This document shows positions 45,488 to 54,045 of a stretch of DNA of 64,000 nucleotides, in pieces. Within the stretch, counting starts at the first letter, position 1; every line of letters begins with the position of its first letter. Location: the NCBI GenBank assembly GCA_944321185.1, contig CALUKH010000003.1, positions 1 to 64,000 on the forward strand, in the 5' to 3' direction. This DNA is from an uncultured Alistipes sp. (GTDB lineage Bacteria; Bacteroidota; Bacteroidia; Bacteroidales; Rikenellaceae). Under the pieces are notes generated by a model. That model was not told the DNA's origin, did not search any database, and saw nothing but the letters and a program-made list of their open reading frames with translations. Both the position numbers and the translations under genes were made by a program.

Positions 45488-46906
45488 ATGACATTGGCCG
45501 ACCGCACAAACGAACTTCTGGCTCGAATCCGTCAGGGACGGTCCATGACGCTGGGACAGCAGTTGCGGCTGACCGTCCGGTTGAGCGTCCCGGCCGTCAT
45601 TGCTCAACTCTCCTCGATCGTCATGCAGTATATCGATGCGGCGATGGTCGGGCATCTCGGGGCCGAAGCTTCGGCCTCGATCGGACTGGTGTCGACCACG
45701 ACCTGGCTATTCCTGGGGCTGTGTGCGGCGGTTGCTTCGGGGTTCTCCGTGCAGGTGGCCCATCGCATCGGGGCTGATGATCTGGCCGGAGCACGCGCCG
45801 TGGTGCGGCAGGCACTCGTCGCCACGCTGGGCTTCAGCCTGCTGCTGGCCGTTGTCGGGGCGGCAATCAGCGGCATGCTGCCCCAATGGCTCGGGGGCGA
45901 CCCCTCGATCCGCCGCGACGCATCGCTCTATTTCCTGATCTTTTCGCTCTTTCTGCCGGCCCTGCAGATGAACTTCCTGGCCGGCGGCATGCTCCGCTGC
46001 AGCGGCAACATGCACATTCCGAGTCTGCTGGGGGTGGTGATGTGCGTGCTGGACGTGGTGTTCAACTTCTTCCTGATCTTCCCCACGCGCGATTGGAGCG
46101 TGGCGGGGCTCCATCTGACCATCCCGGGCGCCGGGCTGGGCGTGTGCGGTGCCGCCCTCGGAACGGCTGCAGCCGAGGCGGTGGCCGCCGTCGTGCTGCT
46201 GCGCTACCTCTGGAGGCGTTCCGAGACCCTGAAGCTCTCCGGCGAACGGGGCAGTTTCCGACCGCGGCGGGCCATCCTGAAGCGGGCCTTCCAGATCGGC
46301 TTCCCGATGTGTCTGGAGCATGCGGTCATCTGCGGAGCGCAGATCATGACGACGGTCATCGTGGCACCGCTGGGGGTCTTCGCCATCGCGGCCAACTCGT
46401 TCGCCATCACAGCCGAAAGCCTCTGCTACATGCCCGGTTACGGAATCGCCGATGCCGCCACGACGCTCGTCGGACAGAGCATCGGGGCCGGACGTCTGAA
46501 GCTGACCCGCAGCTTCGCGCGCATCACCGTATCGATGGGTATGGTCATCATGGGGGTGATGGGCGTGCTGATGTATCTCTACGCCCCGCAGATCATCGGG
46601 CTGATGACCCCCGTCGGGGAGATCCGCCAGCTGGGGGTCATGGCCCTGCGTATCGAGGCGTTTGCCGAACCGATGTTCGCGGCCTCGATCGTCGCCTACG
46701 GCGTCTTTGTCGGAGCGGCCGACACGGTCGTGCCGTGTCTGATGAACTTCTTCAGCATCTGGGCCGTGCGGCTTTCGCTGGCCGCCTGGCTCGCGCCGAC
46801 GATGGGGTTGAAGGGCGTCTGGATCGCCATGTGTGTCGAGCTGTGTTTCCGCGGGGCCATCTTCCTGATCCGTCTGGCGGGAAAACGCTGGTTGAAGCGA
46901 CGATGA
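45488..46906 (+). CDS. MATE-family multidrug/metabolite efflux transporter
   Basis: A 472-residue inner-membrane protein with about twelve membrane spans in two homologous halves. The first half starts after a basic N-terminus with LTVRLSVPAVIAQLSSIVMQYIDAAMVGHLG, a typical MatE opening, and the second with FQIGFPMCLEHAVICGAQIMTTVIVAPLG. MATE proteins expel cationic drugs, bile-acid-like compounds or metabolites using sodium or proton gradients; which one cannot be told. It is divergent from two AraC regulators and shares an upstream motif with the next operon. Confidence 0.93.
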   Translation: MTLADRTNELLARIRQGRSMTLGQQLRLTVRLSVPAVIAQLSSIVMQYIDAAMVGHLGAEASASIGLVSTTTWLFLGLCAAVASGFSVQVAHRIGADDLAGARAVVRQALVATLGFSLLLAVVGAAISGMLPQWLGGDPSIRRDASLYFLIFSLFLPALQMNFLAGGMLRCSGNMHIPSLLGVVMCVLDVVFNFFLIFPTRDWSVAGLHLTIPGAGLGVCGAALGTAAAEAVAAVVLLRYLWRRSETLKLSGERGSFRPRRAILKRAFQIGFPMCLEHAVICGAQIMTTVIVAPLGVFAIAANSFAITAESLCYMPGYGIADAATTLVGQSIGAGRLKLTRSFARITVSMGMVIMGVMGVLMYLYAPQIIGLMTPVGEIRQLGVMALRIEAFAEPMFAASIVAYGVFVGAADTVVPCLMNFFSIWAVRLSLAAWLAPTMGLKGVWIAMCVELCFRGAIFLIRLAGKRWLKRR

Positions 46907-46938
46907 GCGACTTCTGTAATTGTGGTTATAGGAACCGT

Positions 46939-46979
46939 AATTCGTCTACAACTATCGGGCCCGATTGCATGTAACTTTG
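46939..46979 (+). promoter_or_regulatory. DUF3737 operon promoter with candidate AraC operator
   Basis: AATTCGTCTACAACTA (46939-46954), 17 nt, then TAACTTTG (46972-46979). It matches the MATE promoter motif at 14 of 16 bases with identical distance to the -7 box. Confidence 0.6.
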
Positions 46980-47103
46980 CCATGGAATCGGACGAGAGCC
47001 GCCGCCCGTCCGGCGACGAGGCGCTCAGGCGGCGGATTCTCCGGCCGGGGCAGCCGTCCATGATAGGAAAGGTGTGAAATTCAAAACAAAACTTGTCAAG
47101 CAT

Positions 47104-47988
47104 ATGGAAGTGATTAAGAATCGCGAATTCGGGGGTGAACGGCCGTTGTTCGGGACCCACGATCTTCGTCTGGAGCATGTCGTTATCCGGGCCGGGGAGT
47201 CGGCCATCAAGGAGTGCAGCAACATCGAGGCCTGCGAGTGCCGTTTCGAGGGGAACTATCCCTTCTGGCACGTGCACGGGTTCAAGATCGACCGCTGCTA
47301 TTTCGATGTCGGCGGACGTTCGGCGCTGTGGTATTCCGACCATCTGAAGATGACCGATACGGTGATCGACGCCCCGAAGATGTTCCGCGAGATGAGCGAG
47401 ATCGACATCGAAAACGTCACGATGAACGATGCCGACGAGGTCTTCTGGCGCTGCAACGGCATCCGCGTGCACAACCTGAAGCTGCACGAGGGGACCTATC
47501 CCTTCATGTTCAGCCGCGACATCTACGTCGACGGGCTGGAGAGCGACAGCAAGTATGTCTTTCAGTATGTGAAGAATGCCGAGATCCACCACGCCCGGAT
47601 CACGACCAAGGATGCCTTCTGGGAGGTGGAGAACGTGACGATCTACGACTCGGAGCTCAACGGCGAATACCTCGGCTGGCACTCCAAAAACCTCCGTTTG
47701 GTCAACTGCCACATCACGGGCGAACAGCCGCTCTGCTATGCGGAGGACCTCGTGCTGGAGAACTGCACGTTCGGCGAGGACTGCGACCGGGCCTTCGAGT
47801 ACACCACCCTGCAGGCCGACATCCGCGGTGCGATCACCAACATCAAGAATCCGATGTCGGGACGGATCGTGGCCGACGAGATCGGCTCGGTGACTATCGA
47901 CAGCAACATCAAGGCTCCGGCCGACTGTGAGATCCGCCTTCGCGACGGACGTCCGTGTGTGATTACCGATCAAACCCTTGTGCGATGA
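47104..47988 (+). CDS. DUF3737 family protein (predicted beta-helix)
   Basis: A 294-residue cytoplasmic-looking protein without signal peptide. It is built of repeated short strands (GERPLFGTHDLRLEHVVI, GESAIKECSNIEACECRFEG, YPFWHVHGFKIDRCYFD, RSALWYSDHLKMTDTVI), the pattern of a right-handed parallel beta-helix, and matches what I know of DUF3737. Its biochemical role is not known. The ATG at 47104 is preferred to a GTG ten codons upstream. Its stop overlaps the start of the next gene, so the two are translationally coupled, and a promoter with the AraC-linked motif lies upstream. Confidence 0.85.
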   Translation: MEVIKNREFGGERPLFGTHDLRLEHVVIRAGESAIKECSNIEACECRFEGNYPFWHVHGFKIDRCYFDVGGRSALWYSDHLKMTDTVIDAPKMFREMSEIDIENVTMNDADEVFWRCNGIRVHNLKLHEGTYPFMFSRDIYVDGLESDSKYVFQYVKNAEIHHARITTKDAFWEVENVTIYDSELNGEYLGWHSKNLRLVNCHITGEQPLCYAEDLVLENCTFGEDCDRAFEYTTLQADIRGAITNIKNPMSGRIVADEIGSVTIDSNIKAPADCEIRLRDGRPCVITDQTLVR

Positions 47989-49175
47989 AATACGATTTTG
48001 ATGAGCTGGTCCAGCGGCGGGGGAGCGATTGCTGCAAATGGGACAGTGCCGCCGATGGGGATGTGCTGCCGATGTGGGTGGCCGACATGGATTTCCGGGT
48101 GGCTCCGGCGATTGTCGAGGCGTTGCGCCGGCGTGTCGAACACGGCATATTCGGCTATACGCGGGTGCCGGACAGCTATTACGAGGCGGTGACGGGGTGG
48201 TTCGCACGCCGTCACGGCTGGACGTTCGACCGACGGTGGATGATCTACACGTCGGGCGTGGTGCCGGCTCTTTCGGCCGTCATCAAGGCGTCGACCCATC
48301 CGGGCGACAAGGTGCTGATCCAGACGCCGGTCTACAACTGCTTCTTCTCGTCGATCCGCAACAACGGCTGCGAGGTGGTTTCGTCGCCGCTGCGGCCCGT
48401 TGGCGATACCTATGAGATGGACTTCGAGGATCTGGAACGCAAGGCGGCCGATCCGCGGGTGAAGGTGATGCTGCTGTGCAACCCGCACAATCCGGTCGGA
48501 CGCGTCTGGCGTCGCGACGAGTTGCAGCGTGTGGGCGAGATCTGCATCCGCCACGGCGTGCTGGTCGTTGCCGACGAAATCCATTGCGAGCTGGTCTATC
48601 CCGGGCATCGTTATACGCCGTTTGCCTCGATGTCGGAGGAGTTCCTGCGCCACAGCGTGACCTGTGTTTCGCCCAGCAAGGGGTTCAATATCGCCGGCCT
48701 GCAGATCGCCAATATCATCTGTGCCGATGACGATTGCCGCCAGCGGATCGATCGCGCCATCAACGACAACGAAGTCTGCGACGTCAATCCGTTCGGTATC
48801 ATCGCCACCCGTGCGGCCTACAACGAGGGCGGCGAATGGCTCGACGAGCTGATCGGCTATCTGCATGCGAATTATCTTCACATGCGGGAATTCTGCCGGG
48901 CGCAGCTGCCCGATTTCCCGATTGCGGAGCTGGAGGGGACCTATCTGGTCTGGATGGACTGCCGCCGGCTGGGGCTTTCGTCGGCGCAACTCGAGGAGCA
49001 GTTGATCGACCGAGCCCGCTTGTGGCTGAATGCCGGGACGATGTACGGCCCCGAGGGTGAGGGCTTCATGCGGTGGAACATCGCCTGCCCGCGGACCCGG
49101 CTGGACGAAGGGTTGAATCGCTTCGTGGAGTTTGTCCGCGCGAGCGGTTGCGTGCGAACGGAGAACCGGGGCTGA
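47985..49175 (+). CDS. MalY/PatB-family cystathionine beta-lyase-like enzyme
   Basis: A 396-residue fold-type I PLP enzyme. It begins MKYDFDELVQRRGSDCCKWD and has LPMWVADMDF, HGIFGYTRVPDSYYEAV, the PLP-site YTSGVVPALSAVIKA, LLCNPHNPVGRVW, VVADEIHCELVYPGHRYTPF and the Schiff-base lysine in CVSPSKGFNIAGLQ. These match MalY/PatB proteins that cleave C-S bonds in cystathionine or cysteine conjugates. Aminotransferase activity is the alternative. It is coupled to the DUF3737 gene by an ATGA overlap. Confidence 0.93.
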   Translation: MKYDFDELVQRRGSDCCKWDSAADGDVLPMWVADMDFRVAPAIVEALRRRVEHGIFGYTRVPDSYYEAVTGWFARRHGWTFDRRWMIYTSGVVPALSAVIKASTHPGDKVLIQTPVYNCFFSSIRNNGCEVVSSPLRPVGDTYEMDFEDLERKAADPRVKVMLLCNPHNPVGRVWRRDELQRVGEICIRHGVLVVADEIHCELVYPGHRYTPFASMSEEFLRHSVTCVSPSKGFNIAGLQIANIICADDDCRQRIDRAINDNEVCDVNPFGIIATRAAYNEGGEWLDELIGYLHANYLHMREFCRAQLPDFPIAELEGTYLVWMDCRRLGLSSAQLEEQLIDRARLWLNAGTMYGPEGEGFMRWNIACPRTRLDEGLNRFVEFVRASGCVRTENRG

Positions 49176-49410
49176 GCGGGACGGAACGGCGCCGCGGAAC
49201 CGGAGGCAGGGCACCCGTATCGGAACGACGGATCGGATGATTGGAACTGAACGTGAGGTCGGTGACCGGGTGGGGGACCGGCTTTCCGAGAGTTTCGGCT
49301 ATCCGCTTTTCGTCGTTCCGTTTTTATGACATGTTGGAACGACGACTAAACAAGAAACGCTGCAAATCACTTGATTTGCAGCGTTTCTTTGTCTGGTCGA
49401 TCCGCGGACT
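49176..49410. other. Intergenic region between PatB and tRNA-Ser
   Basis: 235 bp with no gene recognised. It ends in the shared terminator hairpin. The first part is GC-rich and contains no promoter-like box on the plus strand. Confidence 0.55.
49352..49389. terminator. Bidirectional terminator between PatB and tRNA-Ser
   Basis: An 18-bp inverted repeat (left arm AAGAAACGCTGCAAATCA) with almost no loop lies 22 bp beyond the tRNA 3' end on the minus strand and 177 bp after the PatB stop. Both flanks are T-rich in the outgoing direction. Confidence 0.88.
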
Positions 49411-49502
49411 TGGCGGAGAGAACGAGATTCGAACTCGTGGTACGGGTTGCCCCGTACGTCGGTTTAGCAAACCGGTGGTTTCAGCCACTCACCCATCTCT
49501 CC
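49411..49502 (-). tRNA. tRNA-Ser (anticodon GCU)
   Basis: A 92-nt tRNA including an encoded CCA. The acceptor stem GGAGAGA/TCTCTCC with discriminator G, the anticodon loop TTGCTAA with anticodon GCT, a long variable arm (GTACGGG/CCCGTAC) as expected for tRNA-Ser, and the T arm ACGAG-TTCGAAT-CTCGT are all visible. It reads AGC and AGU codons. It has a consensus promoter and its own terminator. Confidence 0.97.
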
Positions 49503-49539
49503 GGGCACGCTTCCGGGGCTGTTGCTCCGAAAGGGTGTG

Positions 49540-49569
49540 CAAATATAGAATCTTTTTGTGGAAATACAA
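49540..49569 (-). promoter_or_regulatory. Promoter of tRNA-Ser
   Basis: On the minus strand TTG (49567-49569), 19 nt, TATATTTG (49540-49547) match the consensus fully, 38 bp before the mature tRNA 5' end. Confidence 0.78.
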
Positions 49570-49590
49570 AATAAAGTGGGCGAAAATTCC

Positions 49591-49598
49591 TAATTTTG
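49591..49598 (+). promoter_or_regulatory. Candidate -7 box for the esterase gene
   Basis: TAATTTTG lies 33 bp before the esterase start at 49632. An in-frame ATG at 49596 falls inside this box and is rejected as the start. Confidence 0.55.
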
Positions 49599-49631
49599 CA
49601 TCAACACCCAACCCTGAAACCCCGTCCTGCC

Positions 49632-51020
49632 ATGTTGCGCACCTGCCTTTTCACCCTGCTCATGATCCTTTCCACTGCCGCACGGTCGGCCACGCCACCT
49701 GATCCGTGCGATGCGCAGCCTCTGGCGCAGTTGCTGCCGGAGCTCGAGCGGCGTTTCGGGGTGCGTTTTACGTGCAAACGCTTCGATCCGGACACGGTGC
49801 GGATTGCCTGGGCGCCGTTCCGCATACGGCCCTATTCGCTCGAAGAGACCCTCGACGGGCTGCTTTCGCCGGCGGATCTGGTGTGGAGCCGCCGGGCGGG
49901 TGACGGCGAACCCCGTATCACGGTCCAACCCTACGAATACTACCGCCGCACTCCGGCCGACGGCAAGAAACTCCTCGCCTGGCTTTCGGGGCTTTATGAC
50001 GACCGCACGTCGTGGGAACGGCGCCGTGAACGCCTGCTGGCCGATGCCCGTGAAGCGCTCGGTCTCGAACCCTTCCTGGAGGCGCTGGCCACCGAACCCG
50101 ACGTCCGCATGGGGCGTGTGGTGCGTCACGACGGCTATACGACGCAGAATTATGCCCTCGAGACGCTGCCGGGGCTCTACGTCTGCGGCACGATCTACGC
50201 GCCCCTCACCGCCGGCTGCCACCCGCTCATTGTCTCCCCGGCCGGTCACTGGGAAGGGGGCCGTTACCGGGTGGACCAGCAGATGCGGATGGCTACCTTT
50301 GCCCGCATGGGGGCCGTGGCTGTCGACTTGGATATCTTCGGTTGGGGCGATTCCGAACGGCAGATCGGGCGCGATGCCCATACGGCGCGCTACTCGATGC
50401 AGATCCAGGTGCTGTGGTCGAAGGCCGTTACGGACTGGATCCTCGCTTCGCGGCGCGACATCGACATCTCCCGCATGGCCGCGACGGGCGGTTCGGGCGG
50501 AGCAACCCACACGCTGCTGCTGGCACTCGTCGATCGGCGTTTTGCGGTGTTGGCACCGGTCGTGCATCTGGTTTCGCATTTCGACGGAGGTTGTCCGTGC
50601 GAGAGCGGCCGTGCGGTGACGCTGGCCGGCGGAGGAAGCTGCATGCCGGAGCTGCTGGCCGCGGTGATGGCCCCGCGCCCGACACTGACGGTGAGCGACG
50701 GCGGCGACTGGACGTCGACCTATCCGCAACTCGAATACCCCTTCCTGCGGCGCATCTGGGGCTTCTACGGAGCCGAAACGGCCGTGCGCAACGCCCATTT
50801 CCCCGACGAGCGTCACGACTACGGCGTCAACAAACGCCGTGCGGTCTACGCCTTTCTGGCCGAGACGCTGGGGCTCGATCTGGCGGCTGCGGACGAGAGC
50901 CGTGTGGAGCTGCTGCCCGAGGAGGCGTTGCAGAGCTTTGCCGACGGATTGCCCGAGGGGGCCCTGCGCAGCCGCGTGGAGTTGGAACGACTGCTTGAAC
51001 AACTTAAAATCTGTGATTGA
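49632..51020 (+). CDS. Secreted alpha/beta-hydrolase esterase with N-terminal STN-like domain
   Basis: A 462-residue exported protein. A signal peptide (MLRTCLFTLLMILSTAARSA) is followed by an STN/DUF4974-like module at about 25-105 (QPLAQLLPELERRFGVRFTC, FRIRPYSLEETLDGLLSPAD, PRITVQP), normally found at the N-terminus of TonB receptors and in secretins and FecR proteins. The rest is an acetyl-xylan-esterase or dienelactone-hydrolase-like alpha/beta hydrolase: PLIVSPAGHWEGG, the nucleophile Ser288 in AATGGSGGATHT, DGGDW, and His395 in ERHDYG. In a pectin locus it may remove acetyl or methyl esters. It is the first gene of the locus and is followed after 1 bp by the DUF4861 gene. Confidence 0.85.
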   Translation: MLRTCLFTLLMILSTAARSATPPDPCDAQPLAQLLPELERRFGVRFTCKRFDPDTVRIAWAPFRIRPYSLEETLDGLLSPADLVWSRRAGDGEPRITVQPYEYYRRTPADGKKLLAWLSGLYDDRTSWERRRERLLADAREALGLEPFLEALATEPDVRMGRVVRHDGYTTQNYALETLPGLYVCGTIYAPLTAGCHPLIVSPAGHWEGGRYRVDQQMRMATFARMGAVAVDLDIFGWGDSERQIGRDAHTARYSMQIQVLWSKAVTDWILASRRDIDISRMAATGGSGGATHTLLLALVDRRFAVLAPVVHLVSHFDGGCPCESGRAVTLAGGGSCMPELLAAVMAPRPTLTVSDGGDWTSTYPQLEYPFLRRIWGFYGAETAVRNAHFPDERHDYGVNKRRAVYAFLAETLGLDLAAADESRVELLPEEALQSFADGLPEGALRSRVELERLLEQLKICD

Positions 51021-51021
51021 T

Positions 51022-52200
51022 ATGAAACGAATGTTCCTGTTGCTGCTGTTGCTCGTGGGTACGCTCCCCGGCAACCTGACGGCCCGAACGCTGAAGGCCG
51101 TCTATCGGGTGACAATCTCCGGCGAACGCACGGACTGTCCGGTGGTCATCCGCGATGTCCCGGAGTGGGCCGTGAGCGCCACGGTCACCTCCGACGGGGA
51201 GACGATCCCTGCGCAGTTGGACCGGCCGCTGGGCGAACTGGCCTTCGTGGCCGATCTGAACACGAGCCGCGACTTCCGGGTGGTCTACTCGTCGAAACCC
51301 TCGCGGAGGGTCTTCCCGAGCCGCGTTCACGCCCAGATGTGGCTCAAACGGCCGGACAAGACGCTGCAGGCCGTCGATACGGTCTCCTCGACGCGCGACG
51401 ACATGTACCACAAACTGCACCACCACGGCCCGGCCTTCGAGTCGGAGTATGCGGCCTACCGCGTCTATTTCGACAAGAAGCAGACGATCGATACCTATGG
51501 TAAAAAGCATCCGCGGCTGGAGCTGGCCGAGACGATGTGGTATCCGACCGACGAGCAGATGGCCGCCGGATCGGGCTACGACAACCTGCGGGTTTTCGGT
51601 TCGGTGGGCGTCGGGACGCTCAAGGGGTGGGATGCCTCGAAGCGGAAGATGACCCACATCACCGATTTCGCCCGGCGCGAGGCGCGCATCCTGGCCCGGG
51701 GCCCCGTGCGTACGATCGTCGAGATGCGGGTCGAGGGGTGGCGCTACTGCGGGCGCGAGATCGCGATGACGTCGCGCTACATCCTCTATGCGGGCCACGG
51801 CGAGGTGCAGGTCGAAAACCGCATTGAGGGCGATTACAACGGGCTGCTCTTCACGACGGGCGTGATGAAGATGGCCCGGCACCGCGTCGAACGCGATTCG
51901 GACCGGGTGGCCGTCTGGGGGTGCGACTTCCCGGAGAACGATACGCTCAAGTGGGAGCGCGAGAGCGTGGGACTGGCCGTGGCCGTTGCGCCGGAGCAGA
52001 TCGTCTCGCGCATCGACGACCGGACGAGCTACCTCTTCCAGCTGACCCCCGACACGCGCGGGCGGATCGACTACACCTTCGGCATGTGCTGGCGGCGGAG
52101 CGAATGGTTCGACGGTCTGAGCGACGAGGAGTGCCTGGCCCGTTTGATGGAATCGGTCGCCGAGGCCCGCAAACCCGTCGAAGTGGTGCGGGTGCGGTGA
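51022..52200 (+). CDS. DUF4861 family protein
   Basis: A 392-residue secreted protein with a signal peptide (FLLLLLLVGTLPGNLTA). The body is beta-rich and aromatic, with SSTRDDMYHKLHHHGPAFESEYAAYRVYFD and LELAETMWYPTDEQMAAGSGYDNLRVFGSVGVG, which I match to DUF4861. This family is common in polysaccharide loci of Bacteroidota, often with pectin genes; an activity has not been assigned to my knowledge. His-rich and Glu/Asp-rich stretches (HKLHHHG) suggest a catalytic or metal site. It lies 1 bp after the esterase gene and is likely co-transcribed with it. Confidence 0.85.
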   Translation: MKRMFLLLLLLVGTLPGNLTARTLKAVYRVTISGERTDCPVVIRDVPEWAVSATVTSDGETIPAQLDRPLGELAFVADLNTSRDFRVVYSSKPSRRVFPSRVHAQMWLKRPDKTLQAVDTVSSTRDDMYHKLHHHGPAFESEYAAYRVYFDKKQTIDTYGKKHPRLELAETMWYPTDEQMAAGSGYDNLRVFGSVGVGTLKGWDASKRKMTHITDFARREARILARGPVRTIVEMRVEGWRYCGREIAMTSRYILYAGHGEVQVENRIEGDYNGLLFTTGVMKMARHRVERDSDRVAVWGCDFPENDTLKWERESVGLAVAVAPEQIVSRIDDRTSYLFQLTPDTRGRIDYTFGMCWRRSEWFDGLSDEECLARLMESVAEARKPVEVVRVR

Positions 52201-52271
52201 TTTTGCTGCAAAATTGAAAAAAAGTGCATCGTTTACGTCAAAAATTCCCGGTTTGATCGGTGGGCTGTTCG

Positions 52272-52279
52272 TACTTTTG
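52272..52279 (+). promoter_or_regulatory. Candidate -7 box for the GH28 gene
   Basis: TACTTTTG lies 61 bp before the GH28 start. A TTTG 16 nt upstream is closer than usual, which would fit a promoter needing an activator. GTATACC occurs at 52279-52285 and 52315-52321. Confidence 0.5.
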
Positions 52280-52340
52280 TATACCTGAACAAGGCGAATT
52301 TGCGAAAATTTCAAGTATACCGAATAAAACTGCCTGCTTT

Positions 52341-54035
52341 ATGAACTTCAAGGATGTAACGACGATCTGTGCCTCGGTGGCTCTGCTGACGGGGTGGGGA
52401 TGCGCTTCGCAACCGGACGGACCGGTGGAGTGGACGGAAGCTCCGTTGTCCGAGGGATGGACGGTTCCGCTGCCGGAGATTCCGGACCGTACGGTCAGCG
52501 TTGCCGATTTCGGCGGCGTGGGCGACGGACGCCACCTCAACACGACGGCCTTTGCCGCCGCCATCGACTCGCTGGCCGCACAGGGCGGCGGAAGAGTGGT
52601 GGTCCCCGAAGGGGTCTGGTACACGGGGCCCATCGTGCTGAAGGACCACATCGAGTTGCATCTGGAGACCAATGCCCTGATCCTCTTCGATGACGATCCG
52701 GCGCACTATCCGCTCGTGGAGACCACCTTCGAGGGGCTCAATACGCTGCGGTGCCAGTCGCCGCTGTCGGCCCGCGGAGCGAAGCATGTGGCCATCACGG
52801 GTCGGGGCGTGATCGACGGCAACGGCGATGCCTGGCGCGCCGTCAAGCGCGACAAGCTCACCGACCGCGAATGGAAAGCCAAACTGGCCTCGGGCGGCGT
52901 TCTGTCCGACGACGGCAAGACGTGGTATCCCTCCGAGAGCTACAAGTTCGGCGCCACGAGCGGTGCCGACCAGAACGTCTCGACGTGGGCCACCACGCGC
53001 GAGGATTTCGAACGCATGCACGATTTCCTGCGTCCGGTGATGGTCTCGCTGCACCACTGCGAAAACGTGCTGCTCGAGGGCATCACGTTCCAGAATTCGC
53101 CCTGCTGGAACATCCATCCGGCCATGTGTACCAACCTGACGGTGCGCGACATCATGGTCCGCTGCCCGGACTATGCGCAGAACAGCGACGGCATCGACAT
53201 CGAATCGTGCCGCAACGTGCTGCTCACCGGTTCGCGCTTCGACGTGGGCGACGACGGTATCTGCATCAAGAGCGGAAAGGACGAGGCGGGCCGCAAGCGC
53301 GGTATCCCGAGCGAAAATATCGTGGTCAAGGATTGCATTGTCTTCCACGGTCACGGGGGCTTTGTCGTGGGCAGCGAGATGTCGGGTGGCGTGCGCAACG
53401 TGCGGGTCAGCAACTGCATCTTCTCGGGTACGGACGTCGGACTGCGTTTCAAGTCGACGCGCGGCCGCGGCGGGGTGGTCGAGAACATCTCGATCGAGAA
53501 CATCACGATGAACAACATCCTGCAGGAACCGCTGTTGTTCGACCTCTTCTACGGCGGCAAATCGGCCTCGGAGGCCTTTGCCGAGGGCGGTTCGGCGGCT
53601 GCGACGGACCTGGCTCCGAAACCCGTCGACGAGACGACGCCGGCCTTCCGCAACATCAATATCAGTGACGTCTGGTGCCGCGGAGCACGGCGTGCGATGT
53701 ACTTCAACGGATTGCCGGAGATGAACGTCGAGAACGTGGCGGTGGACAACGTCTTCATCTGGAGTGAGACCGGTGCGCAGATCAACGAATCGACGGGCGT
53801 CACGCTGCACAACGTGCAGATCTTCCCCGAAGAGGGACCGGCTCTGATGCTCAACAACGTCAAACAACTGAAGGTGAATGGTTTCACCTGCCCCGAGGCG
53901 ATGGAGTGCGCCCTGCGGGTGACCGGCAGCCGCAACCGGGACATCGAGATCCGGTCGGACCGCATTTCGGCCGCCAACAGCCGTCTGGCGGATGGCGTTG
54001 CGGACCGCATAACTTTTGCAAACGAAACAAAATAA
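52341..54035 (+). CDS. Glycoside hydrolase family 28 polygalacturonase
   Basis: A 564-residue exported enzyme that hydrolyses alpha-1,4-galacturonan. The signal peptide ends near GWGCASQ, possibly a non-canonical lipobox. The GH28 active-site set is complete: NSDGIDIESC (Asp283), GDDGICIKSG (Asp304-305), HGHGGFVVGSE (His338) and RFKSTRGRGG (Arg/Lys near 367). An N-terminal beta segment with VADFGGVGDGRHLNTTAF, the start of the beta-helix, is typical of bacterial exo-acting members, so release of mono- or digalacturonate is likely but not certain. The next gene (PL1) follows after 10 bp. Confidence 0.95.
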   Translation: MNFKDVTTICASVALLTGWGCASQPDGPVEWTEAPLSEGWTVPLPEIPDRTVSVADFGGVGDGRHLNTTAFAAAIDSLAAQGGGRVVVPEGVWYTGPIVLKDHIELHLETNALILFDDDPAHYPLVETTFEGLNTLRCQSPLSARGAKHVAITGRGVIDGNGDAWRAVKRDKLTDREWKAKLASGGVLSDDGKTWYPSESYKFGATSGADQNVSTWATTREDFERMHDFLRPVMVSLHHCENVLLEGITFQNSPCWNIHPAMCTNLTVRDIMVRCPDYAQNSDGIDIESCRNVLLTGSRFDVGDDGICIKSGKDEAGRKRGIPSENIVVKDCIVFHGHGGFVVGSEMSGGVRNVRVSNCIFSGTDVGLRFKSTRGRGGVVENISIENITMNNILQEPLLFDLFYGGKSASEAFAEGGSAAATDLAPKPVDETTPAFRNINISDVWCRGARRAMYFNGLPEMNVENVAVDNVFIWSETGAQINESTGVTLHNVQIFPEEGPALMLNNVKQLKVNGFTCPEAMECALRVTGSRNRDIEIRSDRISAANSRLADGVADRITFANETK

Positions 54036-54045
54036 GCATAGATCC

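Noticed and set aside
49241..49702. 153-codon plus-strand frame across the tRNA
   Set aside because: It reads through the antisense of tRNA-Ser and its terminator, a common false gene call.
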